This document shows positions 44,064 to 53,099 of a DNA stretch of 64,000 bases, piece by piece. The stretch covers positions 1 through 64,000 of the forward strand of contig CACZLZ010000010.1 of assembly GCA_902782145.1 (NCBI GenBank), given 5' to 3'. This DNA is from an uncultured Aeromonadales bacterium. Its GTDB lineage: Bacteria; Pseudomonadota; Gammaproteobacteria; Enterobacterales; Succinivibrionaceae. Made by a program: the position numbers and the translations under genes. How positions within the stretch are numbered: position 1 is the stretch's first letter; each line of letters opens with the position of its first letter. The notes beneath the pieces are model-generated. The model did no database searches. It saw only the letters and a list, made by a program, of their open reading frames with translations, and was not told where the DNA came from.

Positions 44064-45071
44064 ATGGAAATCTGGCAGGTGGTGGTTCTTTCCCTGATCC
44101 AGGGGCTGACGGAGTTTCTGCCGGTGTCCTCATCGGCCCATCTGATCCTTCCATCAAAGCTTCTGGGCTGGGCCGATCAGGGCCTGGCCTTTGACGTCTG
44201 CTGCCATGCGGGCACTCTCATGGCGGTGGTGATCTACTACCGGGAGCGCCTGGTGCGGATCTGCCGGGAGTTCTTCCGGGGGCTGGGGCTCATGGGATCT
44301 GGAACGGAGTCATCGGTACCGGCACTGTCACCGGAAAAGACCAGTGCTCTCCCTTCCGGTGAACTTCCGGGGGACGGCGGCGCCGGTGCTGGTGCCGGCG
44401 CAGGGGATCCGGCAGTATCTTCCGTCTCCGGAGCTGAGCCGGTATCCGGAGGCTTTTTCCGGCGCTTCTGGCAGCGGCAGAGCCCGGATGCCCGCATGGG
44501 CTGGTTTGTGCTGCTGTCCACGGTGCCGGTGTGCCTGGCGGGTCTTCTGCTGCACCATGTCATTGAGGACTTTTTCCGGGATCATGCCGAGCTGGTCATT
44601 GCCCTGACCACTATTCTCTTCGGCCTTTTGCTGTGGGTAGCCGACCGCCATTGCCAGAAGCGGGGCGGCCAGTTTAGCGCCGCCTCCATGACCCTGATGG
44701 CGGCCCTGATCATCGGCCTGTCCCAGATCCTGGCCTTCATACCGGGCACGTCACGCTCGGGGATCACCATCACCACGGCCCTTTTTCTGGGCATGGCCCG
44801 GAAGGATGCGGCGGACTATTCCTTCCTGCTGTCCATTCCCCTGATCGCGGCGGCGGGATCCTATTCCGCCCTGAAGGTGATCCTGTCTGAGACCATCGGT
44901 GCGGCGGATCCCTTGAGCATCCTGCTGGGCACCTTCCTGTCCTTTGTGTCCGCCTATGTGGTGATCAAACTGTTCATCCGCTACATTGCCCGCACTGGTA
45001 TGGCGCCCTTTGTGATCTACCGGCTGCTGCTGGGAACGGGACTTCTGATCCTGGTGTTCTCCGGGGCCTAA
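44064..45071 (+). CDS. uppP: Undecaprenyl-diphosphatase UppP with a loop insertion
   Basis: The 335-residue membrane enzyme regenerates undecaprenyl phosphate for wall synthesis. Catalytic motifs are QGLTEFLPVSSSAHL near the N-terminus and PGTSRSGITI in the second half. E. coli UppP has 273 residues. The extra length is a Gly/Ala/Ser/Pro-rich insert at about residues 76-140 (GDGGAGAGAGAG region), between helices that normally have a short loop. The fold elsewhere looks complete. The folB/folK/uppP order continues to cca in enterobacteria, but here an accessory island intervenes. Confidence 0.92.
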   Translation: MEIWQVVVLSLIQGLTEFLPVSSSAHLILPSKLLGWADQGLAFDVCCHAGTLMAVVIYYRERLVRICREFFRGLGLMGSGTESSVPALSPEKTSALPSGELPGDGGAGAGAGAGDPAVSSVSGAEPVSGGFFRRFWQRQSPDARMGWFVLLSTVPVCLAGLLLHHVIEDFFRDHAELVIALTTILFGLLLWVADRHCQKRGGQFSAASMTLMAALIIGLSQILAFIPGTSRSGITITTALFLGMARKDAADYSFLLSIPLIAAAGSYSALKVILSETIGAADPLSILLGTFLSFVSAYVVIKLFIRYIARTGMAPFVIYRLLLGTGLLILVFSGA

Positions 45072-45600
45072 CTCTTCTGCCGCCTGAGCGGTGAGCTGCT
45101 GCCCGGCAGTGATCTGCTGGCCCGGATCCCGCCGTCATTGCGGAGTTAACAGATTCTGACCGGCATACGCGGGAAAGCGGCGGTCAATGGGATCTGTGAG
45201 TCAGGAGCTTCGCACTGTTTCGTCACTGGAATCTCAGCTGGATGAACTTGCTTCACTTGGCTGAAGCGGTGTTAGGATCCTCACCCGTGCCGATTGGAGT
45301 TGGAGCACTCAGATCTTCCTAACTTTTGAATCTGTTGGTGCCTTATCACTTGCCGCTTATCGTCCTCATATATCAAACTGCATCACGCCTTTGACCTTCG
45401 TGTGAAAGTTTGCTCTCCTTTAGAATCCAGTCAAAGTGAAAGACTGCTTCTATCCATGACATTAGTAAGTGGAAACGTGATTTTTATCAAATTTTAGGGT
45501 AAAAGTTACTTTTTTTGGTTACCTCTGTCTTGAGTTGGTTGACCTTAAGGGTTTGTTCGGCTAAATTGTGCTTGTACCGAATTTTAGCCGGAGTATTACA
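45072..45600. other. GC-to-AT transition region, left edge of an island
   Basis: Base composition changes from very GC-rich to AT-rich over this 530 bp. There is no gene. A short fragment near 45207-45266 reads ELRTVSSLESQLDELASLG-stop and could be the tail of a lost coding sequence. The right end holds the promoter of the next ATPase gene. Confidence 0.45.
45539..45567 (+). promoter_or_regulatory. Putative sigma-70 promoter of ATPase copy 2
   Basis: TTGACC (45539-45544) and TAAATT (45562-45567) are 17 bp apart, and the TTG start codon follows at 45601. An upstream GGTAA...TTACC dyad (about 45498-45521) might be an operator. Confidence 0.55.
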
Positions 45601-46827
45601 TTGCCATACATTTGCAGATCCCTGGAAAAAAGAATCCTAGAAATAAGTAAAGAATTCAGTTGTCTCTTGCTAACTGGTCCAAGGCAGTCAGGCAAAACCA
45701 CCATGTTGATGCACCTTATGAAAGGCACCAGGCGAAACAAGGTCTCCCTAGATGATTTTCAGAACAGGTTATTGGCGCAGAGAGAACCTGCACTTTTTCT
45801 GGAACTGAATCCTGCACCGCTTCTAATTGATGAGGTTCAGTACGCACCAGAACTGTTTTCCTACATCAAAATTAGGATTGATAACGGAGCTCCGCCTGGT
45901 TCTTATTGGCTAACGGGGTCGCAATCCTTCCAACTTATGAGACTGTCCCAAGAATCCTTGGCAGGGAGAATGGCTGTGATCCATATGTCATCTCTTTCTC
46001 AGGCTGAAATGTATGGTGATGGATGTGCATTGCCGTTGACTTTGGAACCAAAGCAACTCATTGAGCGCCGACAGCACAGGACTGAATGTGATGTTCTGGA
46101 GATGTACCAGAGGATTTGGAAAGGTAGCCTTCCCGGATTGTGCGGAGGAAAGATTCAGGATCGTGACCTCTTCTACAGTTCATATATTCAGACATACGTT
46201 TATCGGGATGTGCAAGACATTCTACCTGGTGCCCAAATCCTCCCTTTTTCTGATTTTGTCCGTGCTGCAGCCTGCCGCGCTGGACAATTGCTTAATGTTC
46301 ATGAACTTGCCAGAGATGTTAAAGTGTCAGATGACACTGCTGGAAAATGGCTTCAGGTTCTGGAAAAGTCTGGAATAATTTTTTACCTTAGGCCATATTC
46401 CAATAATTTGCTAAAGAGGACTGTAAAGACACCAAAGATGTATTTCTTTGACACTGGACTAGTGGCCTATTTAACACGGAACTCAAGTCCGAAAATTCTT
46501 ATGGATAGTTCCATCAACGGAGCTATTTTGGAGAATTACGTGGTTTCAGAAATCCGAAAGACATGGAACAATTGTGCCAAGGACTGCTTGCTTTACTATT
46601 ACCGCGATAAGGATTCTAATGAGATCGACTTGTTGATTGAGGCTGACGGAGAACTCCATCCTCTGGAGATTAAGAAAAGTGGTAACCCCGGAACAGAGTT
46701 AGTGTCTGCTTTCAGTGTTCTAGACAAAAGTACAGTACCAAGGGGGAACGGAGCGATAATCTGTTTAAGTCAAGAACTGTCGGCCATTGACAGTAAAAAC
46801 CTTATCATACCCGTTTGGATGATTTGA
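45601..46827 (+). CDS. AAA_14/DUF4143 ATP-binding protein (copy 2, AT-rich)
   Basis: The 408-residue protein is the same length as copy 1 at 16793 and aligns from its first residue (MPYICRSLEKRIL against MEYIHRELERKFL), which supports the TTG start at 45601 with GGAG eight bases upstream. Walker A is GPRQSGKTT and Walker B PLLIDEVQYAPEL. The C-terminal part has NEIDLLIEADGELHPLEIKKS, a D...E-x-K nuclease-like set. Its AT-rich codons contrast sharply with copy 1, so it arrived separately and recently. It lies in the island between uppP and cca. Confidence 0.82.
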   Translation: MPYICRSLEKRILEISKEFSCLLLTGPRQSGKTTMLMHLMKGTRRNKVSLDDFQNRLLAQREPALFLELNPAPLLIDEVQYAPELFSYIKIRIDNGAPPGSYWLTGSQSFQLMRLSQESLAGRMAVIHMSSLSQAEMYGDGCALPLTLEPKQLIERRQHRTECDVLEMYQRIWKGSLPGLCGGKIQDRDLFYSSYIQTYVYRDVQDILPGAQILPFSDFVRAAACRAGQLLNVHELARDVKVSDDTAGKWLQVLEKSGIIFYLRPYSNNLLKRTVKTPKMYFFDTGLVAYLTRNSSPKILMDSSINGAILENYVVSEIRKTWNNCAKDCLLYYYRDKDSNEIDLLIEADGELHPLEIKKSGNPGTELVSAFSVLDKSTVPRGNGAIICLSQELSAIDSKNLIIPVWMI

Positions 46828-46915
46828 CTGCGTTGTGGTGATAATCCCGTTCGTTTTTATTTTGAACTTTTAGGTAACATAAACAATGAACTTCGCACTG
46901 TAGTTTAGGGCTGAA

Positions 46916-47139
46916 ATGATAACGTATATAACTACTCAAGGTGGGAGTATAGACGTAAATATTCAGTCGAATATATCGAATGATTGTGTTGATATCATAT
47001 TCATTACTCCAGAACAATTATGTAAGGAAAGTGTTCGTTCGTTTTTGTCAAAAAATATAAGAAAAGAACTGGCTCTTTTTGTTATTGATGAAGTTCATTG
47101 TGTTTCAGAATGGGGGCATGATTTCAGACAATTTTCACC
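46916..47139 (+). pseudogene. RecQ-like helicase fragment
   Basis: About 75 codons of AT-rich sequence contain IIFITPEQL and, at the end, VIDEVHCVSEWGHDFR. This is the DEAH-type motif II and following residues of RecQ-family DNA helicases (usually IDEAHCVSEWGHDFRP). Motif I and all downstream helicase motifs are missing. The fragment ends at about 47139, where composition switches at once to GC-rich DNA. It is a deletion remnant. Confidence 0.7.
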
Positions 47140-47367
47140 CGGCGGACGGACACGACACCCGGTCATATGGGGCAGAAAAGCAGTGATCCCGCCGCGGATT
47201 TTGTCATCAGCGGCGAGTATATCCGGGGCAGGACCGTGATCCTGATTGATGACGTGATCACCAGGGGAACCACCTTCAACGCCACTGCTGACCGGCTCAG
47301 AGCTGAAGTCGGTGCCGGCAGTGTTGTGGGGCTCTTTCTGGGCAAAACCTTCAATCCCGGTTTCTGA
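47140..47367 (+). pseudogene. Phosphoribosyltransferase C-terminal fragment
   Basis: From about 47140 a GC-rich frame reads TDTTPGHMGQKSSDP and then TVILIDDVITRGTTFNA. That is the PRPP-binding signature of PRTases (two acidic residues followed by small/Thr residues). It ends normally at 47367. An ATG exists at 47167, but a working PRTase needs the lost N-terminal half, so I call it a remnant. The join to the AT-rich helicase fragment marks a deletion or recombination point. Confidence 0.6.
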
Positions 47368-47436
47368 TCTTCCGATCTCTCGAGTTTTTACGATCTTCGT
47401 GTTCATTCTGATTTTTCACAGCAACTGACGGCACCT

Positions 47437-48459
47437 ATGCAAAAAAATCTCGTTCTCGCCCTGTCCTTCATCAAAGGCGTGGGCAGCAAGCGCATTATCA
47501 AACTGGCTGACTATCTGACCGGCATCTCCGGCGGGGGAGATGAGTTCTCCTGCAGTGACTTAAGGGATGCCGGCACCAAGCTGGGGATCAAAAGCTTTGC
47601 CAGCCTGGATCCTGACGATCTGAGCCGGTGCCGGGATGCTGCCGCCAGGATCATTGAGGAAAGTGCCCGCCAGTCGGTGTCCTTCATCACTTTTGCGGAT
47701 CCCGCCTATCCCCGGGAACTGCTGGATGCCGTGGATGATCACGGCAAATGCAACCCTCCCTGCGTTCTATGGTACCGGGGGGACATCAGCCGGCTTTCCA
47801 TGGACTGCTGTGCGGTGATTGGCACCCGTGAGCCCACCAATGAGGGGGTGGATGCCGGAAAGTTTCTGGGAGGGTTCCTGGCAAGGAACGGGATCAATGT
47901 GGTTTCCGGCCTGGCCAAGGGGTGCGACACGGCGGCCCACCAGGGTGCGCTGAAAGCGGGAGGGGTGACCACAGCCTTTCTTTCCACGGGTCTGGACTGG
48001 AATGCGGTGTATCCCAGGCAGAATCAGGATCTGGCAAGGAAGATTGTTGATGGCGGGGGACTCCTTCTGTCTGAATATCACATCGGCCAGGCCACAGGGA
48101 GATTTGAACTGGTTGCCCGGGACAGACTCCAGGCAGGCGTCTCATCGGCGGTTTTTGTGCTGCAGTCTGCCTCTAACGGCGGATCCATGCATGCGGCAAG
48201 GGCGGCGCTCAGATCCCGGAGGCTCTGCTATGTGCTCACATACAAGAATGACCGGCTCAACCGTGATCCGGTGACCGCCGGCAACCGGGAACTGCTTAAG
48301 GAAGGTGCCTTGGCGGTTTCCGGGAGGGACTTCAAGGAAAACAGCGCCGAACTGCTGGGAAAGCTGAAAATCAGAGCCGCCGGGGCCGGGGAGGCCAGCG
48401 GCGGCCTGGATGCGCCTGGGGATACCGGATCTGCCGGGGAGATGGAACTCTTTTCGTAA
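47437..48459 (+). CDS. DprA-like protein (DNA-processing A family variant)
   Basis: The 340-residue protein has a helix-rich N-terminal part and a DprA Rossmann-like domain from about residue 110. Marks are VIGTREPTNEG, VVSGLAKGCDTAAHQGALKAGG, GLDWNAVYPRQNQDLA and LLLSEYHIG. The usual FPxRNRIIAGLS segment appears as FELVARDRLQAGVSS, and the SGSL/TA motif as GGSMHAARAA. There is no C-terminal winged helix, only a Gly/Ala/Glu tail. Housekeeping DprA loads RecA during transformation; divergent copies beside PRTase genes suggest an accessory, perhaps defence-related role. The PRTase fragment ends 69 bp upstream. Confidence 0.75.
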   Translation: MQKNLVLALSFIKGVGSKRIIKLADYLTGISGGGDEFSCSDLRDAGTKLGIKSFASLDPDDLSRCRDAAARIIEESARQSVSFITFADPAYPRELLDAVDDHGKCNPPCVLWYRGDISRLSMDCCAVIGTREPTNEGVDAGKFLGGFLARNGINVVSGLAKGCDTAAHQGALKAGGVTTAFLSTGLDWNAVYPRQNQDLARKIVDGGGLLLSEYHIGQATGRFELVARDRLQAGVSSAVFVLQSASNGGSMHAARAALRSRRLCYVLTYKNDRLNRDPVTAGNRELLKEGALAVSGRDFKENSAELLGKLKIRAAGAGEASGGLDAPGDTGSAGEMELFS

Positions 48460-48745
48460 GGGCGGGAGCACCTCCCCAGGTCGGGAACATATCTCCAGAC
48501 CGGGAGACTCCTTCTCAAGATGGAAATCGTCCTGTCCGGGACAGTGTCCGGGAAGGCGCCGCAACAGCCGGGGGATCCCGGCTTTCATGTTTCTACTTTC
48601 GCAGATAGCAGACGTCTACGTCTACCCCTCTGTCAGCTGTGACGGTCATTTTCTCCTCTGCCGGCTGTGTTGGCTGCATCTTCCTCTGCCGGCGTGATGA
48701 CCACCATTCCCTCTGCCGGCCGGGGTGTCTCCTTCTTCGGTGCCT

Positions 48746-50014
48746 TCAGGGCTCCTTTCTGACTGTTGCCAGCAGATCCCGGTTTTTCTCCATGAACTCC
48801 CGCCGGCACCTGGCGATGGCCGCCGCCCGCTGCCGGTTCTGCTCCAGGGTCACCTCCTTCCCCCTGAACCCTGCCGCCAGGGCGTCCCGGGCGGTCACGG
48901 CGCTGGCAGCGGCAAAGCATTCCCTGAGCAGTGCCGGCTGGGGGTAGGGCAGATCCTCAAAGCCCCGCCGCCCCCGGTAGTCCGCCTCGGAGCACCGGAG
49001 CAACACCTCAAGCCTCCCCGGGGATCGGAAGGAGTCCGATCGCAGGAACAGCTCCAGGATCTCCTCCGGCGTCCGCTCCAGACACCGGTGGACAAAGGAG
49101 TGCCCGGCGGCGGTGACCACCGCAGATTGGCGGTAATGCACCGGAACCTTCAGCCGCTCGCACAGGGCATTGACCAGGGGAACGCCCCGCTCCCCGTGGC
49201 CGGTGTGCCGGGGCAGGATCTCCGGCGGGGTCAGGGCCTTGCCCAGATCATGGCAGAACAGGGCGAACTTCTCCACGGCGCTCAGACCGTGGGCGGAGGC
49301 CCAGGACAGGCACAGCTCCATGTGGATCCCCGTGTCCACCTCCGGGTGCCAGAAGGGGCGGGCCGGGATCCCGTAGAGGGCGTCCAGCTCCGGAAAGAGC
49401 TCCTTCAGGGCCCCGCATTCCCGGAGCACCCGGACAAACACCGCCGCATCCCCCCTTCCCAGGGCGCTGTCAAACTCTTTGAACACCCTTTCCGCCGTGA
49501 GATAGGAGAGTTCCCCGGAGTTAGTGATCTCCCGCATGAGCTCCAGGGTCTCCGGGGCCACGGTGAAGCCCAGGGGGGCAAAGCGGGCGGCAAAGCGGGC
49601 GGTGCGCATGATCCGCAGAGGATCTTCCCTAAAGGCGCTGCCGGTGTGGCGCAGGATCCGGTTCCGCAGATCCTCCTGGCCGCCCCAGGGATCAATGATC
49701 CGGCCGTCGGCGGCCATGGCCATGGAGTTGATGGTGAGATCCCGCCGGGAGAGATCCTCCTCAATGGTGACCTCGGGGGAGAAGTCAAAGGTGAACCCCC
49801 CGTAGCCGTGGCCGGACTTGCGCTCGGTCCGGGCCAGGGCGTATTCGCACTTGCTCTCGGGATGCAGGAACACGGGAAAGGATTTTCCCACCTGCTGGTA
49901 GCCCAGGGCCAGCATCTCCTCCATGGTGGCGCCGGTCACCGCATAGTCCTTGTCATGGGCTTCGATCCCCAGCAGCATGTCCCGCACGGCCCCGCCTACA
50001 AGATATATTTCCAC
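48746..50014 (-). CDS. cca: CCA-adding tRNA nucleotidyltransferase
   Basis: The 422-residue enzyme repairs or adds the 3' CCA of tRNA. The N-terminus is IYLVGGAVRDMLLG with the catalytic carboxylates in HDKDYAVTG; RRDLTINSMA and GRIIDPWGGQEDL follow, and an HD-type domain (LFCHDLGKALTPP) is present. The GTG start at 50014, after GGGAGGGGAG, gives the family N-terminus (MEIYLVGG). The ATG at 50056 would add 14 atypical residues. In enterobacteria cca follows uppP; here it is inverted and separated by the island. Confidence 0.94.
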   Translation of the reverse strand: MEIYLVGGAVRDMLLGIEAHDKDYAVTGATMEEMLALGYQQVGKSFPVFLHPESKCEYALARTERKSGHGYGGFTFDFSPEVTIEEDLSRRDLTINSMAMAADGRIIDPWGGQEDLRNRILRHTGSAFREDPLRIMRTARFAARFAPLGFTVAPETLELMREITNSGELSYLTAERVFKEFDSALGRGDAAVFVRVLRECGALKELFPELDALYGIPARPFWHPEVDTGIHMELCLSWASAHGLSAVEKFALFCHDLGKALTPPEILPRHTGHGERGVPLVNALCERLKVPVHYRQSAVVTAAGHSFVHRCLERTPEEILELFLRSDSFRSPGRLEVLLRCSEADYRGRRGFEDLPYPQPALLRECFAAASAVTARDALAAGFRGKEVTLEQNRQRAAAIARCRREFMEKNRDLLATVRKEP

Positions 50015-50421
50015 AGGCTCCCCTCCCTTTGATGACCTGCCGGTGACAAAGCGCATCTGGGCGCGGCTGTCCTGGCTGCCAGACTTCCGGTTGCGCGCTG
50101 CCCCCGGCTGCTGGCCTCGTCTTCATGTCCAGCGGCCGGCGCCGCATCAGATCTGATCTGCTGGCCGGATCCGTCCCGGACAGTTTTCCTTCCCTGGCAG
50201 GGGCTGATTATACCATGCCCCCGGGACGGGGATCCCCGGGCACTTCCGGCTCTCCGGCATGCCCTGCCGCTCCCGGCGCCACGGTCCCCGGGCGTTTTGG
50301 ACGGTCAGCGCAAAATGCTATAATACGCCCGCCGCGCCGGACGCCCCCGGAGCGCCGCCGGGAAAGGATCCCAGGCTTTCCGGATCGGCAGCGGCACAGA
50401 AACGACTCATGAGGTCTCTGC
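50015..50421. other. Divergent region between cca and gspA
   Basis: About 400 bp of GC-rich DNA without a gene. It contains a strong promoter for the plus-strand operon (50297-50324). No cca promoter could be pinned down. Confidence 0.5.
50297..50324 (+). promoter_or_regulatory. Promoter of the gspA operon
   Basis: TTGGAC (50297-50302) is followed after 16 bp by a perfect TATAAT (50319-50324) that also has the extended TG. Transcription would begin near 50331, giving a leader of about 90 nt. Confidence 0.6.
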
Positions 50422-52077
50422 ATGTACAACGAGTTCTACGGTCTGGAGGAGAATCCCTTCTCGATCTCTCCGGATCCCAAGTATTTTTATCTCAGCGAGA
50501 GGCACAACCAGGCCTTTGCCCATCTGTCCTACGGTCTGAAGTCCGGCGGGGCCTTTGTGCTGCTCACCGGCGAGGTGGGCACGGGCAAGACCACGGTCTC
50601 CCGCCGGATCCTGAACATCCTGCCGGACAACACCAATCTGGCCATGATCTTCCATCCCACCGACGAGCCCCGGGAACTGTACGCCTGCATCTGCGACGAG
50701 TACGGGATCAGCTATGAGAAGGAAGCCACCATCAAGGATCTCTTCAACCTTCTCCGGGACTTCTTCTTTGAGAGCTACCGCAACGAGCGCCACACGGTCA
50801 TTGTCATCGACGAGGCCCAGATGCTCTCCGAGGAGTCCCTGGAGCAGCTGCGGCTCCTGACCAACCTGGAGACGGACAATCACAAGGTGGTGCAGATCGT
50901 CCTTATCGGCCAGCCGGAGCTCCAGGATCTCCTGGCCCGGCCGTCTCTCCGGCAGCTGTCCCAGCGGATCACGGCCCGCTTCCACATGACGCCCCTGGAG
51001 CCGGATGACGTGGAGGCTTACATTCGTTTCCGCCTCCAGGTGGCCGGCAGGATCCAGCCCCTGTTTGACGCCTCGGCGGTGAAGCTCATCGCCAAGATCA
51101 GCGGCGGCGTGCCCCGGCTCATCAACCTGCTGGCTGACCGCTGCCTGGAAGAGGGCACCGCAGCCCAGCGCCGGCTCATCTCCGCCAAGGAGGTGAAAAA
51201 GGCCGCCGACTTCATCACCCCGACCCAGCTGAGCTCCGGCCGGGCACCCACCCGGGTGGAGCGGCGGAACTTCCTGGCAGATCTGTCCGCCTTCCTGTTC
51301 AGTTACACCTTTGTCTTCGGCGCCACCGCCATGATCCTGGGGATCGGCGCCGGCATGGCCGGCTCCTATTTCGCCGGCCCCCTGCTGCCGGTGGACCGCC
51401 CTGAGCCCCGGATCCGGATCCAGGAGATCGACAACGCCGAGGAATACAGCGAGGCCCTGAAGATGCGGGACGGCTACCGGGCGGATATCCGCAGCGCCTC
51501 CAACCCCGGGGACGCCATGAAGGAGCTGTTCCGGGTGTGGGGCTATGACGCCGGGGGCGTCTCCTGCGAGACTGCCCACTATGCCAAACTGGCCTGCTTT
51601 GAGTTCAGCGGCTCTCCGGAGGAGCTCCGGCACCTGAACCACCCGGCGGTGATCACCCTCTATGATCCCAAGGAGATGGTGGAGTTCTATGCAGTCATCG
51701 TGTCCGTGGGGAGCACCACCTCCACGGTGGTGATCGACGGCACCCGCTATGAGGTCAGCAATGACTGGCTGAACAGCATGTGGGACGGGCAGGCCATGAT
51801 CCTGTGGCGCATGCTCCCCTCCGGGGGCACCAAGTTCGCCCGGAACTCCAACGCCGTGGACTTTGAGTACATGAGCCGGGCCCTGGGCCGGGCCCTGAAC
51901 CGCCGCATGGTGAAGTACACCACCCTTTCCCAGGACATGGTGAGTGACATCAAGGCCTTCCAGACCCAGGAGCACCTTGAGGCCGACGGCAAGGTGGGGA
52001 TCAAGACCATTATTCTTCTCAATGCCCGGGGCGGAGCCAACATGCCCCGCCTGATGCGCGAGAGTGAGGAGAGATAG
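50422..52077 (+). CDS. gspA: General secretion pathway ATPase GspA/ExeA
   Basis: The 551-residue protein starts MYNEFYGLEENPFSISPDP, the hallmark of ExeA. Walker A is GEVGTGKTT and Walker B VIVIDEAQ. One membrane helix (FVFGATAMILGIGAGMAGSY) near residue 295 leads to a periplasmic part. The last 70 residues (LGRALNRRMVKYTTLS, VSDIKAFQTQEHLEADGKVG) form a peptidoglycan-binding domain. In Aeromonas, ExeA and ExeB help the type II secretin pass the peptidoglycan. No other type II secretion genes are in the window. It heads the operon, one base from gspB. Confidence 0.88.
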   Translation: MYNEFYGLEENPFSISPDPKYFYLSERHNQAFAHLSYGLKSGGAFVLLTGEVGTGKTTVSRRILNILPDNTNLAMIFHPTDEPRELYACICDEYGISYEKEATIKDLFNLLRDFFFESYRNERHTVIVIDEAQMLSEESLEQLRLLTNLETDNHKVVQIVLIGQPELQDLLARPSLRQLSQRITARFHMTPLEPDDVEAYIRFRLQVAGRIQPLFDASAVKLIAKISGGVPRLINLLADRCLEEGTAAQRRLISAKEVKKAADFITPTQLSSGRAPTRVERRNFLADLSAFLFSYTFVFGATAMILGIGAGMAGSYFAGPLLPVDRPEPRIRIQEIDNAEEYSEALKMRDGYRADIRSASNPGDAMKELFRVWGYDAGGVSCETAHYAKLACFEFSGSPEELRHLNHPAVITLYDPKEMVEFYAVIVSVGSTTSTVVIDGTRYEVSNDWLNSMWDGQAMILWRMLPSGGTKFARNSNAVDFEYMSRALGRALNRRMVKYTTLSQDMVSDIKAFQTQEHLEADGKVGIKTIILLNARGGANMPRLMRESEER

Positions 52078-52078
52078 C

Positions 52079-52765
52079 ATGAAGATGTTTTTTTATCTGC
52101 TGTTCCTGTTTGTGGTCGGGGCGCTGCTGGGCTTCGGCTCCCACAATTACTACATCTGGAACCAGGAGCAGACCGAGGCCTACAATGCGGTCCGGATCGT
52201 CACCAAGCGCCTGTATGACGTTCCCGTGTTCCCTTACCGGAAGATCGAGCAGCCGGTGTACCACACCGAGGAGTTCCCCCTGCCGGAGCAGGGGTTCTAC
52301 TCCGACAACAGCATAACCCAGAAGGAGCAGGAGGAGATCCCGGAGCAGTCCCCTGCGGTCACCGCCGCCGGCAGTGATCCCGCCGCCTCCGCCACTGACG
52401 GTCTGGAGTACCGGGTGAACCAGGCGGTGCGGGAGAGTTCGGCCACCTATGAGGCCGACAGCGGCAATGTGGACACGGACTACGGGATCTACGATCTCCC
52501 CTCGGATATCCAGGTGCTGATCCCCAAGTTCTCCTACGCCTCCCATGTGTACTCCTCCAACACCCGGGACCGCTTCATCACCCTCAATGACCGCCGCTAC
52601 CGGGAGGGGGACAAGGCCCTTGGGGTGCTGAAGGTGGTCAAGATCGCCCCCAACTACACCATTTTCCGCGTCAACAACGTCACCTTCTCCCTGTCCTCCC
52701 TGACTGACTGGTCTGGCTACGGCAGTGCCGCCCAGGGCCAGGGGGGCCGGCGGAGCCGCCGGTGA
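52079..52765 (+). CDS. gspB: General secretion pathway protein GspB/ExeB-like
   Basis: The 228-residue protein has a membrane helix at the N-terminus (MFFYLLFLFVVGALLGFGS), a long disordered linker, and a C-terminal T2SSB-type domain. The domain reads VLIPKFSYASHVYSSNTRDRFITLN and YREGDKALGVLKVVKI, the periplasmic fold that pairs with GspA. ATG 52079 follows GAGGAG and lies one base after the gspA stop. It ends in a basic tail (GGRRSRR). Confidence 0.82.
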   Translation: MKMFFYLLFLFVVGALLGFGSHNYYIWNQEQTEAYNAVRIVTKRLYDVPVFPYRKIEQPVYHTEEFPLPEQGFYSDNSITQKEQEEIPEQSPAVTAAGSDPAASATDGLEYRVNQAVRESSATYEADSGNVDTDYGIYDLPSDIQVLIPKFSYASHVYSSNTRDRFITLNDRRYREGDKALGVLKVVKIAPNYTIFRVNNVTFSLSSLTDWSGYGSAAQGQGGRRSRR

Positions 52766-52787
52766 CCCGAACCAGGAGATCCCTTCC

Positions 52788-53099
52788 GTGATCACGTTTG
52801 TCCTTGCCTTTGCCGGCTTCTGTCTGGCTTTTTTTTTACTTTCCCTGGGGTACATCATCTCCAGGAAGATCCTCCGGGGATCCTGCGGCAATATTGAGGA
52901 TGCCGGCGGGGAGCGGGTGTGCAACTGCGAGAAGCCCTGCTTTGCCCGGCGCATGAGGATGCGCATGGAGGAGCGCCGGAAGGCCGCCGCCGGCGCTGTC
53001 ACCGGATCTGATCTGACCGCCCCGGAGTCCTCCGGGGATCCTGCTGCCTCCCTGAACATGTCCTCCGGATCTGATGCCGGCAGCGGGGAGGCCAGATGA
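52788..53099 (+). CDS. nqrM: Na+-NQR maturation protein NqrM
   Basis: The start is GTG 52788 after CAGGAGAT. The 103-residue protein has one N-terminal helix (FVLAFAGFCLAFFLLSLGYI) and the four-Cys motif GSCGN...ERVCNCEKPC of NqrM (DUF539), which delivers iron to the cysteine site of the Na+-translocating NADH:quinone reductase. The C-terminus is extended by about 45 Ala/Ser/Gly residues. Its stop overlaps the apbE start by 4 bp. nqrABCDEF is not in the window, but its presence in the genome is implied. Confidence 0.9.
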   Translation: MITFVLAFAGFCLAFFLLSLGYIISRKILRGSCGNIEDAGGERVCNCEKPCFARRMRMRMEERRKAAAGAVTGSDLTAPESSGDPAASLNMSSGSDAGSGEAR

